DNA of 64,000 nt from Symbiodinium natans. Taxonomy: Eukaryota > Sar > Dinophyceae > Suessiales > Symbiodiniaceae. The stretch is taken from contig CAJNDS010002630.1 of NCBI GenBank assembly GCA_905221605.1, positions 273,704 through 337,703 of the forward strand, in the 5' to 3' direction. Positions 1 through 9,081 of this stretch are shown one piece after another (position 1 is the stretch's first letter; each line of letters opens with the position of its first letter). A program made the translations under genes and the position numbers. A model generated the notes under the pieces. The model ran no database searches. It was not told where the DNA came from and saw nothing but the letters and a program-made list of their open reading frames with translations.

Positions 1-270
1 AAGATGGTGAGCGTGAGCCTCAGGCGACCTCCACGGCGAGAGGAATGAACTCAAGGGGCCTATGGTAAGTGGGTATGTGGGATCAGTCTTTCAAGCACTG
101 CTTGGTCTGAGGCCACCTTCAGAGGAGGCCATCGACGACATGCTGCGAACGTCCGCAAGTCAGATTTTGAAGCCTCTGGGGTCAGGAGCCAATAGAGGCA
201 GCAAGTGGCTCCGACTGTCCCTAGCGGGAGTTGCAGAGGGGAGTTTCGTGCAGATGCGTGTTTAGCTTTT
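1..270 (+). CDS. possible exons of unidentified gene at left edge
   Basis: A textbook donor (GTAAGT) lies at 65-70, so bases 1-64 could be the end of an exon. Bases 95-265 form a second open segment that reads SEEAIDDMLRT in frame and looks coding by composition, with AG at 119-120 as a possible acceptor. No family is recognised. The gene may begin outside the window. Confidence 0.22.
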
Positions 271-886
271 GATGGCGTTGTAGGCTCTCAAGTGCTCTTG
301 TGGCTAAAGCTGTTACCGGGGAGTGTCTGAGTCGTATCGCTTTTGATTCTGGCTGGCGGGGAGGAAGCAGACGCATCATTCTTGCCATGAATCCCATGAC
401 CCTGGGACCCTGAGCGCTCAGGCCTCGATCCCGAGCACCCTCAAACCTCCGAAGTCCAAAGTTTCCCAGTCACAAAAAAGCTGTAGAGCTTCGGGTTTCA
501 TGCAAAACGAGCTTATGGATCTTTTCCGAGATGCTTGAAGATCCTTTTCCACGTAAGCTGTTGGAATTTCGCCCCTCCTCGACTCATGTTTGTGCGTTGC
601 AAGCTCACGGCATCTCTCGCAACTCGTGCACTTGTGCTGGAAATCCTGATCAGGATGTCACAGGGGCCAACTGCATCAGAGGCAGGATGCCCTTTTCGTC
701 GGTCCTGAATGATTACTTTTCGGAATGTTTGATTCAGGTGTTCTGAACTGGGAACTCCTGCTAGAGGAGGAGTTGGGTGGTGCGCGGGTGTGAGCGAGCG
801 TGCGTGGCAGGCTTCGCCTGGAGTTGGGAAGCGAAGTGGGGAGAGGGGGAAGGGGGGAGGCTCTGCGCGGGTGTGTGCGGGTGCCT
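271..886. other. no supportable gene
   Basis: Short open frames exist on both strands but none has a recognisable domain or convincing splice context. I see no structured RNA or repeat here. Confidence 0.3.
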
Positions 887-1152
887 GGCTTGGCCCGGCG
901 TTTGGCTGCAGAGTGCTTTGGGCATTGCGAGGCTGATGAGCAGATGCAGAAGAGACTGGGGCTTGCCGGAGACACTCTTGGCAGCAGCCTCAGAAGGCTT
1001 CTCCTACGGCTCCCTGATCCCACCCAAGTGAACTTTAAATGCTTCGACATGACATGTGCATTCCAACTGCTTCGCCGTCCCTTTCAGATGAACTGGCTGC
1101 AGGAAAGGCCGTTGAGAACGTCGTCAGCGGCAAATTGTTTGACAAGTCTTAG
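887..1152 (+). CDS. exon-like segment, unidentified
   Basis: The + frame through about 905-1030 reads EADEQMQKRLGLAGDTL and then a leucine/arginine-rich helix-like stretch, the composition of a real exon. Other frames are also open here, so frame choice is uncertain. No family is recognised and splice edges are not clear. Confidence 0.22.
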
Positions 1153-1286
1153 CTGATGGACGACGCACGGAGAACTGCACAAAAAGGGGCGTCTCTGCAG
1201 ATTCCTTGGGCACGCACCGGGGTAAAGAGTACCTACGTACCTACTTCACTCCCAGCTTGAATGCCGCGGCCCTGAGTCAGCTGAAC

Positions 1287-1556
1287 ATGACCCGCATTGA
1301 CCCCGGCATCGCCGAATGGGTACTATGGAGTTGTTTTCTGGTCTTTTGTTTCGCAGTATTCGCAATAGACACTCCGACGAAGAACCAACTGCTATTATCT
1401 TCGGAAGTGGTTGCTCAGCCATATCATTTTATGTACCGGTGGTGCCCGAAGTGCCATCTGAATGTCCTCGGCTGCGAATGCCATCGCGGCGGCGGCAGTT
1501 GCCAACATCCGGGCAACGCCCTCAGAAGCCAAAGTGCGGGAAATGCAATGCTGTGA
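1287..1556 (+). CDS. small hypothetical ORF with one membrane span
   Basis: An ATG at 1287 opens an 89-codon frame. Its N-terminal part has a strongly hydrophobic run (WVLWSCFLVFCFAVFAI) that would make one transmembrane helix, followed by a cysteine-rich tail with CPKC and CEC motifs. No family is recognised. A second + frame overlaps it, so this may be an exon fragment or chance. Confidence 0.22.
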   Translation: MTRIDPGIAEWVLWSCFLVFCFAVFAIDTPTKNQLLLSSEVVAQPYHFMYRWCPKCHLNVLGCECHRGGGSCQHPGNALRSQSAGNAML

Positions 1557-2759
1557 GGGATGGATCAAGTCTGCCTAACGTTGACCGCTGCCTATTCATG
1601 GTGCTGTCGTTTCGATCCTTCATGGTCAGAAGCACACTAGTGGTTTCTGCCGGTACGTTGGCTACTGTGCCGAAATCGGTTTTCGCGAGCGGTTGTTTGC
1701 AAGCTTTGAAATAGCAAGTGCAACTGCAGACGACGCATGCAACTGGCTGGGCAGATGTTGTTTGTAATCGGCTGACCGTCTGCACCAGTTGGAATTGTTT
1801 CCCGGCCATAGTTTGAAATTGTGCTTTCTCGCGCTGGAGTCGCATGCTGAGATACCCCATTTATGTCCAATGCACCCTGTGCCTCCCGCAGATTCTTCCA
1901 ACTGCAGCCTGACAGGCAACCGCTGCGGAGGCCCTGGCACGAGAGCGGCAATCTGATGACCCGCACTCAGCTTTGGCATTGGCAGTTGGTTGATTGACAG
2001 AAAATCCACCTGTGGCTCTGGAAAATGAAAGAAGCATGTGCAGAAGGCAATAGAGAGCAAACAAGCGATAGCAGGTTCTTGGTAACTTGAAGAAGCACAC
2101 GGCGTGGGGCGTGCTGAAGCGGAGAGGCATAATCGGAGGCAGAGTGAGGCCAGCTCGAAGAACTGGCAAGCTGCTTCGATAGCCTACGCACCAAGCTCAC
2201 ACGCACGGACATGAGTTGGACAAGACGACACCCGCACCCAACGGCGGACCCGTGTGGCGCGACAAAGAAAAGCCACCAAGAAGGGATAAAACACAGACAA
2301 CTGCAAATAACATGCTTGCTTAATCCACATGCAATATCGCGCAAGCTAGGTACATGTTGGGCCTACTGAGGCCTCTGCAGCCGAGTTGCTGCAGCCACGG
2401 CCAAAGGAAGCACCGGAGGCACCAGCAAAGTCCGGCTACAGGCCCTGAGGGGTCACGAGCATGTTGTGGAACTGTGCGACAGAGCGTCATGGGGCCTGCC
2501 CATCCATGTGTCCATTGCCCAGTGACGTCAAAAAACCTGTGCCTGTCCTGGAAAGTTGAGCCTCGTAGCAGTCGTAGCAAGACCGCCGGGTGTTTTGCTG
2601 ACGACGTCAGTTTCCAGAAGTTGAGCCCCGCGGAGCAAGCGGCGCCGGAAGCCTAGAGCTCGAGGTGCCAAGTTCTGTGCATCCAGGGCGAGGAAAGCAG
2701 AGCAAGCCCCAGCTCCCCCAGTCGCAGATGCGCAGCCATTGTGGCTTGTACGCTTGTGC
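1557..2759. other. mostly unassigned; weak exon-like segments
   Basis: Several minus-strand frames overlap at 1520-2340 without recognisable domains. On the + strand a segment at about 2365-2430 reads ELLQPRPKEAPEAPAK and one at 2600-2655 reads KLSPAEQAAPEA before a stop. Both look like exon pieces, but no gene can be assembled. Confidence 0.25.
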
Positions 2760-2850
2760 TTGGAGGTTCATGGGTAGTTATAAGTCGGGTTAGATATAGG
2801 CCTACTTAGGGTACTTATCGCCCTACTTATAACTACCCATGAACCTCCAA
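2760..2850. mobile_element. MITE-like foldback element, family B copy 1
   Basis: Perfect 26-bp terminal inverted repeats at 2760-2785 and 2825-2850 (GGAGGTTCATGGGTAG at the outer end) enclose 39 bp. A diverged second copy with the same terminal motif is at 6730-6875. No protein is encoded. The arrangement fits a non-autonomous foldback or MITE. A target duplication is not obvious. Confidence 0.65.
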
Positions 2851-3330
2851 TTAGCTCGTGGAGCATGATGTCTTCACACGACGATAGTTTGAAGTTTGAA
2901 GGGTTTGGAAAGCGCACATGTGAGCACCTGGAGGGAGTTGTTCAATCTAACTAAACTTCCTGGCAGCTGACGCTATCTGAAGGTGTCAGTAGGTGTCAAG
3001 CAGACGCCGGCTAGCTTGAGGGCTAACTTAAATGGCCTAAAATCATGAGCAGGTCCTCTACTTGTCCGGGCTTGGCCCAGTCTTTGGCTACACGGCAACT
3101 CTGTACATCTTAGAGCCACGACATTCCACGACCCGCAGCCCAAAAGTCCTTCGGCTTAGTTCCTGGACCGGTGCAGCAATGACGGCCGGCCACAAGGTGC
3201 CCACGCTGGCGGCTACCTGGTGCAGTAATGTGCAGCACACGAGAGTTCCTGAAAATTCCTATCCTACCGAAACGGCGGACGAAGAGAAGGGTTGCCCTTC
3301 AGGGCTTCAAAATTTTTTTTGCTTTGACCT

Positions 3331-3435
3331 GAAGACGCTCCAAAGGATTTGCTGGAGCAGCTGGATGAAGAGGAGCGCCGCGAAGAGGCGAGCTGCTCCA
3401 AGCCGCCACTGGGCCTGATGAGCTTGTCTTTCTAG
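3331..3435 (+). CDS. acidic exon-like segment, unidentified
   Basis: The frame reads EDAPKDLLEQLDEEERREEA, a charged, helix-forming stretch typical of real protein, and is preceded by a T-rich tract (3313-3320) that could serve an acceptor. It ends at TAG 3433-3435. No family is recognised. Confidence 0.33.
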   Translation, partial: EDAPKDLLEQLDEEERREEASCSKPPLGLMSLSF

Positions 3436-4502
3436 GAGGTTCTAAGACAAGTGTGTATGTGCACACACGTGCGTGTATATTTGTACATGTTTTTCTTTGC
3501 ATACAGTAGATACAGACCGTGTATATCTTCAAGCATTGCAGCATGTTCGAAGATGTGTGGGATGTGCGTGTGTGCGCGTGCGCACGAACCGTCGATGCGA
3601 TTCCAAGTATGGTGCCGTTGCAAACCAGGGGGCACAAAACCATTCCTTCGTATGTGGCCTGAAGCATTGGCAGTAAGCCTGAGTCCGGCAAGAGAAGCAG
3701 CTGGCAAGGCCCTAAGAAGTCTTACTTGAAAGTTTCATTGAGAAAGAGATTCTGTTACGAGGCAGTTTCATGTGAATCAAATGAGACTTGTAATATTTGA
3801 GTGATTTTCATCTCAAAACCTGGCTGGCGAACTCATGTAATTATGTTGGCATGTGCGCCCCAAGTGACGGGGCTTCTTTCATAGAGAAGCATTTAAAAGC
3901 TTCCGGGAAAGTCCACATACGTCGGTGAGAAGGTTTGGGGACATGCCATATTGAAGTTGGACGATATGAATCTGAATCCTCCAGCTTGCCCTGCTAACTC
4001 AAGTTTGCATACGGTTGCATATTTGTGCGGTGCGGACAACCCATTCAGCACGGGAGGGTTGGCTCATGTTTGGGACGAAGCATCCGAAATTGGCTGGGAT
4101 GCGCATCTTGCGATCAGAACACGAGCTGCCACGATTCCCTAGGCTTGTGGTCCACGATGGGCGAGCTGAGCACGATGCCGATGTGAGCGGAAACGTTGCT
4201 TCTACTAGCTATATAAGTTGCTTTCACTTGAAGTTGAAGAGGCTGCGTGCCTTTGCAGCTTACTCGCGGAACCCGATGAGGATGCATGCAGCTGCTGCTC
4301 AATGCGGCCGACATTGACGCAGCTCAAGCGATTGCCTTTTGCGGGCTTCCGCTGCTGGCACCTTTGCTGCCACTACGGTCGACCGGTGGAACCGTAGTAG
4401 CTTCGCGCGACACACCAAGCTTCGCTTGGGTACAGTCGGCTTGAAACTGATCTCCGCGGGCCGGAGGTTTTAAGATCTGCACAGGTGCACCCATTGTTGC
4501 AG
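3436..4502. other. low-information stretch with GT-rich and open segments
   Basis: Bases 3450-3580 hold imperfect GT/CA dinucleotide sequence. A + frame at 3966-4142 is open and contains a glycine/tryptophan-rich segment (FSTGGLAHVWDEASEIGWD) that could be an exon, but no domain or splice context supports a gene. Confidence 0.25.
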
Positions 4503-6053
4503 AGCCTCTTCAGTGGCGATTCGCTGGAGGAGGTGCGGGTTGAGCTCATGGCTTCCACCACTTAAGCCCCTTTGCTTGGTGTGCAGAGGCTCTCCAGCAG
4601 GTGCAAGGGCGGATCGGCCAGGTGTCGCCGGCCAGGCTTCTGCAGGAGCCCAGTTCTGGGGTGCCTCCCAATTCTGAGGGCTTCCACGGCATATTTGGGT
4701 TTTCGGTCGTGTGCCAGTCGGCATGGAGTGGTGAGCTGCACTGACTGAAGAATATATAACCAAGCATGTAACTTTTGAGCCATGCGACAGTGGACACTGA
4801 GCCAACTTTGCCGCAAGATGCCACTGCCCTAGTGTCGGTGGTAGGCGTGCATTGAAGTACCTTGAAGGAGCTGGAAGACAAAGAGCCCAGCATCCTTTTG
4901 CGCACCAAGGCTTTGGGGGGATCGTGGCTCAGGCTTCAGGATCTTCAGCAGTTGTTCAACTTGAGTTCTTTTCCCCAGGACTCGGGGCTGATAAACTAAG
5001 GCAGCGTCTGACATCATCGAGCGTCAACTTTTTTTTGTCATCCACGGCCTGAACCGTAGCTCAAAGAATGGTCTCAGCTCAGCCAACAGCTCAATGATAC
5101 TCGTGTGGGCCTTGTGCAACAGGAGCTGTCCGAAGGCAAGCTGGCACAGGAGGTCTTGCAGTTGGATGGATGGCGCGGGCAGGCGTGTGTGGACTCTCGT
5201 TGCGCGAGAACAAGAACAACAGCACTGACAACAACAGAAGGGCAGCAGTACTGTAACAATCGCAAACTACATGTCTCATCAAAATTGCGGCTACTATGAA
5301 TGCCAGAATCGCGAATGTCCAAATGCCAGAAGGACAACTCAACCACCAACGGCAGCAACAGCACACCGACCGACATCAGCAGCTCGCAGAAGTGGGAAAA
5401 GCCACGGCAAGGAGCAGGTCAAGACCATACATGCAAGATACACTGAGGTTTAGGGTTTAGGGGTAGGGCTGGGGTTTAGGGTTTGGGGTTACGGTTTAGG
5501 GTATGGTTCTCTTGCCAGGTGGCGGCGCGATTGCTGCTGATCGAGAAGCAGCTGGCCCTGGAGATGTTGGGACCTGCCACGCATGAACAACGTAGATTTC
5601 CAATTTTAGGCATTCTAGTGGCAAGTCTGCTTCGATTCTGCGGATGCAGAGTTGCTGCATTGATGCAAGCATTATGTAGAGGCCAGGCGGCAGCTTTTCC
5701 CATGGTTACTGCAGGACTTGCGCAGTCAGCCGACAGCACATCCATCACAAAGGCCTTCAAGAGACGCGCCGTGGAGCTACATCCTGACAAAGGTCCCTTG
5801 GGGATAGCAGCGGATAGCAGTAATAGCAGTGGTGCTTTCGGTATCGGAGAGTCATTCAGCAATTCAGCCAACATGTCCAGGCAGTTTGATGACGCTGTTG
5901 TTGATGGGGCTTCTGCGGTCCCTGCAGGGGGCGACCAGGAGGAGTTTCAGCTTCTCCAGCAGATGAAGGATGTCCTGCTGGGTTCGAAGGCATCGGCCGA
6001 GAAGCAGGATGACGAGACTGGAGTCAGCGCGACGCTGAACGGCAAATTACATG
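4503..6053 (+). CDS. coiled-coil J-domain (DnaJ/HSP40-like) protein, multi-exon
   Basis: Joined exons encode a J domain, the module that stimulates ATP hydrolysis by Hsp70 chaperones. Proposed exons are 4503-4550, 4589-4705, 4868-4978, 5078-5182, 5519-5570, 5715-5792 and 5928-6053. All joins are in phase. The last three give LALEMLGLAQSADS, then KAFKRRAVELHPDKG with the invariant HPD loop, then GDQEEFQLLQQMKDVLL (helices III-IV). The exons upstream are rich in Q, L and E and look like a coiled coil. Donors are GC (4551, 5183), GT (4706, 5793) and GA (4979, 5571), all ending AG. Intron 5793-5927 is 135 nt without a stop, so the frame falsely appears continuous. The intron before 5519 ends in degenerate telomere-like repeats. 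The first exon is not fixed. An acidic/basic segment at 6150-6230 (KRSSEAFGDSQDTDDEID) may be a further exon. The J-domain call is firm; the coiled-coil linkage is inference. Confidence 0.75.
5448..5506 (+). repeat. degenerate telomere-like array inside intron
   Basis: TTTAGGG-related units (GTTTAGGG, TTTAGGGG, GGTTTGGGG) run up to the acceptor TTGCCAG at 5512-5518 that precedes a J-domain gene exon. Confidence 0.7.
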
Positions 6054-6398
6054 GTCAATGTTTGACTAGTGGGCTGACCGGTCTTCCCAGCCATGCACAA
6101 ACCCTCAAGCCTAAGAAAGAGATCTCTGCGTGAGCCAGCGAGCAGTCAGGTCGCCGCGAAAAAGAAGCAGCGAAGCATTTGGAGACTCCCAAGACACTGA
6201 CGATGAGATCGACAATTTGCTTAGGAATCGAGGCTGTGGCGGGATTTTGTGGGTTCTGCACTTGGAGGAATTCCATACTGTGAAAGCCTGGCAGTTTCGC
6301 AAGCATCCCCCCTCACCGGCATGAATGAAGAAGCCCAGCAGTATCGGACCTCACCAACAGGAGCCGCTGATGAGGCCACGCCGGCCCAAAGCCGCACC

Positions 6399-6546
6399 AG
6401 CCGCGGCTTGCTTTCAGTTGGGTGTGCAGTTCTACTGCTAGCTTTTCCTGCCTCTCGCGGTTGAGTTCGCGGAAAGTCCCCATGTCAAGCCACTCAGCCC
6501 CTCCAAGCCAAGCGCCAGCTCTCCGAGCATCTTGCCGAAAGCGCAA
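6399..6546 (-). CDS. possible minus-strand helical segment
   Basis: The minus frame reads GTFRELNRERQEKLAVELHT, a charged helix unlike random sequence. It is the only minus-strand segment in this part with that character. No family is recognised and a (CCCTAAA)n array lies just to its right, so this may be an exon or chance. Confidence 0.2.
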
Positions 6547-6574
6547 GCTGAGCTTAGCAGCATGTGCGGAGTTG

Positions 6575-6633
6575 ACCCTAAACCCTAAACCCTAAACCCT
6601 AAACCCTAAACCCTAAACCCTAAACCCTAAACC
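6575..6633 (-). repeat. interstitial telomere-like array (CCCTAAA)8
   Basis: About eight nearly perfect CCCTAAA units on the + strand, equivalent to TTTAGGG on the minus strand. Confidence 0.9.
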
Positions 6634-6729
6634 GCCGTTTCCAGGCAAGGCTGGACTGCAGGCCAGCCGCGTGAAGCTGCACCAAGCCGCCGCCTGGCAG
6701 GGATGTCATGTTGCGCCATGAGCACCTGG

Positions 6730-6875
6730 CGGTTCATGGGCAGCTATAAGTAGGGTTTAGGGTTTAGGGTTTAGGCTTTAAGCTATAAGTAGGGTTATAA
6801 GTATGGTACTTATTCTTATAACCGCAGTTAGGGCACTTATGACCGTGCTTAGAGCTACCTCATGAACCTCGGGTA
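6730..6875. mobile_element. MITE-like foldback element, family B copy 2, carrying telomere-like units
   Basis: The ends GGTTCATGGGCAGCTATAAG (6731-6750) and the complement of CTCATGAACC near 6860-6870 match family B copy 1 at 2760-2850 but are diverged. Internal sequence repeats the TATAAGTAGGGTTATAAG motif and includes four TTTAGGG units at 6751-6778. Confidence 0.5.
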
Positions 6876-6948
6876 ACAGTGTGCAGGAATTGGTCAGGTT
6901 GGGTGAGACTCCGTGGGGTGAAGACTTGGCTGCGTTCTTTTTTTGCAG

Positions 6949-7558
6949 GGTTCGTGCCTACGTATTGCTAGGATCAGTTGTGCTCTACCGCGAAGACGGT
7001 TCAATGCCGCAAGCTTCCGCAGACTTTGAGGTGTCCCACGCTTGGTCCCGTTGCGGGCGGCTGTGCTCGCAGCTGTCCAGATACAAGCAGGCGGGAGAAG
7101 GATCGCTTTGCATGCTTTGCACAGGGCCACTGAAGAAGAGCCTCACTCAGGGCCCACTCGCGTGCTGAGTCAGGCAGGTCAAGGCCCGCATGCTGATCTT
7201 TTGCTGGCGCCTCTGGAAACCTTCCTTGCCAAGTTTGAGCAGGAGATGGAGTTCTGGGACCCACACGCTAATTAGGGGGTCTTCGGTGCAGCTGTAGACA
7301 TGTTGTAGAGGTTCTAAAACTATAACCCTATAACCCTATAACCCTAAACCCTAAAACCCTAAAACCCTAGGGAACCAAGACCTTCCTGAATGATCACCCA
7401 GGCCCAAGGCCCACAGTCCTGCGCACCAGTTTAGGGTTTAGGGTTTAGGGTTTAGGCTTTAGGACCAGTCCACAGGAGGGCGAAGAGCCGCGATGTGCGC
7501 CCGATGGCTCACGCCTGGGCTTGTTGGTTTCACGAGGCCTTCCTCCCAAAATCCTTGG
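6949..7558 (+). CDS. unidentified multi-exon gene with a telomere-like mini-intron
   Basis: A T-rich acceptor (TTTTTTTGCAG at 6938-6948) opens a frame reading RAYVLLGSVVLYREDG and then a cysteine/serine-rich stretch. Two further segments, 7371-7428 and 7463-7558, join in phase to give TKTFLNDHPGPRPTVLRT followed by RAKSRDVRPMAHAWACWFHE. The 34-nt gap between them (7429-7462) begins GTTTAGGG and ends CTTTAG, so it reads as an intron built of telomere units. The first of the two segments is preceded by AG at the end of a CCCTAAA-type array. No family is recognised. Exons between 7150 and 7371 are uncertain. Confidence 0.4.
7321..7370 (-). repeat. degenerate C-strand telomere-like array
   Basis: Units drift from CCCTATAA to CCCTAAA to CCCTAAAA, ending CCCTAG immediately before a coding-like segment at 7371. 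Confidence 0.8.
7429..7462 (+). repeat. 34-nt telomere-unit array, candidate intron
   Basis: Four to five GTTTAGG-type units starting GT and ending TTTAG, placed exactly between two coding-like segments that join in phase. Confidence 0.75.
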
Positions 7559-7677
7559 GTTTAGGGTTTAGTGTTGAGGGTTTAGGGTTAGGGTTTAGGG
7601 TGTAGGGTGTAGGGTGTAGGGTTTAGGGTTCAGGGTTTAGGGTTTAGGGTTTAGGGTTTAGGGTTTAGGGTTTAGGG
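7557..7677 (+). repeat. interstitial telomere-like array, variant-rich
   Basis: About 17 units, mostly TTTAGGG with variants GTGTAGG, TTCAGGG and TTAGTGTTGAGGG toward the left. The right end is pure TTTAGGG and stops two bases before the spliced-leader relict at 7680. Confidence 0.9.
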
Positions 7678-7679
7678 GC

Positions 7680-7701
7680 ACCGTAGCCATTTTGGCTCAA
7701 G
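7680..7701 (+). other. dinoflagellate spliced-leader (DinoSL) relict, full length
   Basis: All 22 positions match the dinoflagellate spliced leader consensus (ACCGTAGCC at the 5' end, GGCTCAAG at the 3' end). It is followed by more leader-derived sequence, not by a splice donor, so it is a genomic relict of a trans-spliced mRNA and not an SL RNA gene. Such relicts mark retroposed cDNAs in dinoflagellates. Confidence 0.95.
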
Positions 7702-7730
7702 CCATTTTGGCTCAAGCCATTTCTGCTACG
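7702..7730 (+). other. second truncated DinoSL relict and possible third
   Basis: Bases 7702-7716 repeat the last 15 nt of the leader exactly (CCATTTTGGCTCAAG). Bases 7717-7730 (CCATTTCTGCTACG) resemble it a third time with changes. Nested leaders with the complete one outermost are expected when a recycled cDNA is trans-spliced and reinserted again. Confidence 0.9.
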
Positions 7731-8412
7731 AGGCCATAATCTGGCAAAATCCCAATTCGTGCATTCCCCAAGTGAGCTGCAATGGAGCGACGGTTGACGT
7801 CCTGTGTTGCCTACGCCTTGCGTGTATCCTACAAGATGGAGGTGCCAAGTGTGACAGAACACCTGAAGTCTGCGTTACACTGCGTTCGGACAGGATTTTG
7901 CACATGTCCATCTGGATGAAGCTGTTGCCCAGCGCCAGATCGTCAGGTTGTATGATGCTTTGCAAGATTGCAAGACGCAGCATCTTGCCGACGCGTCCAT
8001 ACAAACCGAAGCAAACATGTGCACTGAGATGGAGTGCAAGGCTGTTGCTGAAGGAGTGTTGAAGACTGCTCAGGCTCGATTCGAGAAGCTTCTTGCGCAG
8101 ACAGAGATGATCATTCAAGACCGAGATGCAACCATTCACCGCATGGAGATTGATCTTGACTCACGGATTAGTCAGATGCAGGCACTGGTGCATGGTATGA
8201 AAGTCTCCACGGATGTATGTCTGCCAGAAGTTGGGACTACAGCTCGGGCAAGCAGCGTCGCAACATCACAACCTCTTCATGAGAGTCCGCTGGACCTGCC
8301 GGAAGGAAATCATCAGTTCCTGATTGATCAACATAGGAAACATCGGATGGAGACGAAGCAAAGAAGGAAAGCAGAACGATTGCAGCGCCTACAGGAATAT
8401 GGAGATGGATGA
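7717..8412 (+). CDS. SL-tagged retrogene encoding a coiled-coil protein
   Basis: This is a processed, intronless copy downstream of nested spliced-leader relicts. The frame 7867-8412 (stop TGA 8410-8412) has no ATG until 8017, giving 131 residues. Open sequence upstream of that ATG continues the same composition. The product is charged and helix-forming (KTAQARFEKLLAQTEMIIQD; C-terminal KQRRKAERLQRLQEYGDG), so a coiled coil is likely. A second frame opens at ATG 7782 (MERRLTSCVAYALRVS) and ends near 7917; a one-base shift around 7880-7890 would join the two, so the copy may carry a frameshift. No family is recognised. Whether it is expressed cannot be told from sequence. Confidence 0.6.
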
Positions 8413-8510
8413 GTGAGTGTGTGTGAGTGTGCCTTGTGTTTCAAGCTTTAGTTCATGCCTCGTGATGCACGAGCCATATAGCACAGATTGCGTCAGATTG
8501 CGTGATGTGA

Positions 8511-8572
8511 CTTCTGAGAAGCTGCATGCTTGCCGGCAGCCCCCAAAGTCCGTTGCTCAAAAGGGTTTAGGG
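8511..8572 (+). repeat. 62-bp dispersed repeat R1, copy 1
   Basis: The stretch is 62 bp with about four differences from 20606-20667, and both end in TTGCTCAAAAGGGTTTAGGG. A shorter piece of its 3' end recurs at 52416-52437. Confidence 0.85.
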
Positions 8573-8950
8573 GCGTAGTAGGTTGTTGTATGTTGTAGGG
8601 TCGTTTGGTTGGTTCGTTGCTGGTACGCTGGCATGACGTGTTGGTGACTGGTCACCCGATATCAGTCCGAAGCGGAAGACGAGATTTGATTGGAAATCCG
8701 TAGTGCGTAAGCTGCAGGAGAGTGATATGGGGGAGGAGGGGCGGGGGGGGGGGGCTTCTCTAAATTCAGATCCCTTTCAGGGGTGACTGTTTTCAGGCGA
8801 CCCGCAACATTTAGGGCACCCAAAGGGGGACCATAATTTTGAGAACTGACCATAGCGCCTTGGGGGCGCTTCCTTCCCTGTCAGGTGCAGAGTTCCTGGG
8901 TGCCGCCGCCCTCCTGGACCCCGAGGTGCCACAACAAAAGCACAGCACAG
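8573..8950. other. no gene seen
   Basis: The stretch contains a short G-run (8744-8753) and no domain-bearing frame. Confidence 0.3.
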
Positions 8951-9081
8951 CGTTTAGCGTTTAGCGTTTAGCGTTTAGCGTTTAGCGTTTAGCGTTTAGC
9001 GTTTAGGGTTTAGGGTTTAGGGTTTAGGGTTTAGGGTTTAGGGTTTAGGGTTTAGGGTTTAGGGTTTAGGGTTTAGGGTTT
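8951..9081 (+). repeat. two-part array: GTTTAGC variant then GTTTAGG
   Basis: Seven perfect GTTTAGC units (8952-9000) switch at one point to about eleven and a half perfect GTTTAGG units (9001-9081). Each half is homogeneous. Confidence 0.95.

Noticed and set aside
5271-5447. ATG-initiated 59-codon segment as first exon of the J-domain gene with a 71-nt telomere-unit intron
   Set aside because: It joins in phase, but the coiled-coil exon 5078-5182 with a GC donor also joins in phase and is more protein-like, so I did not use it as primary evidence. It remains possible.
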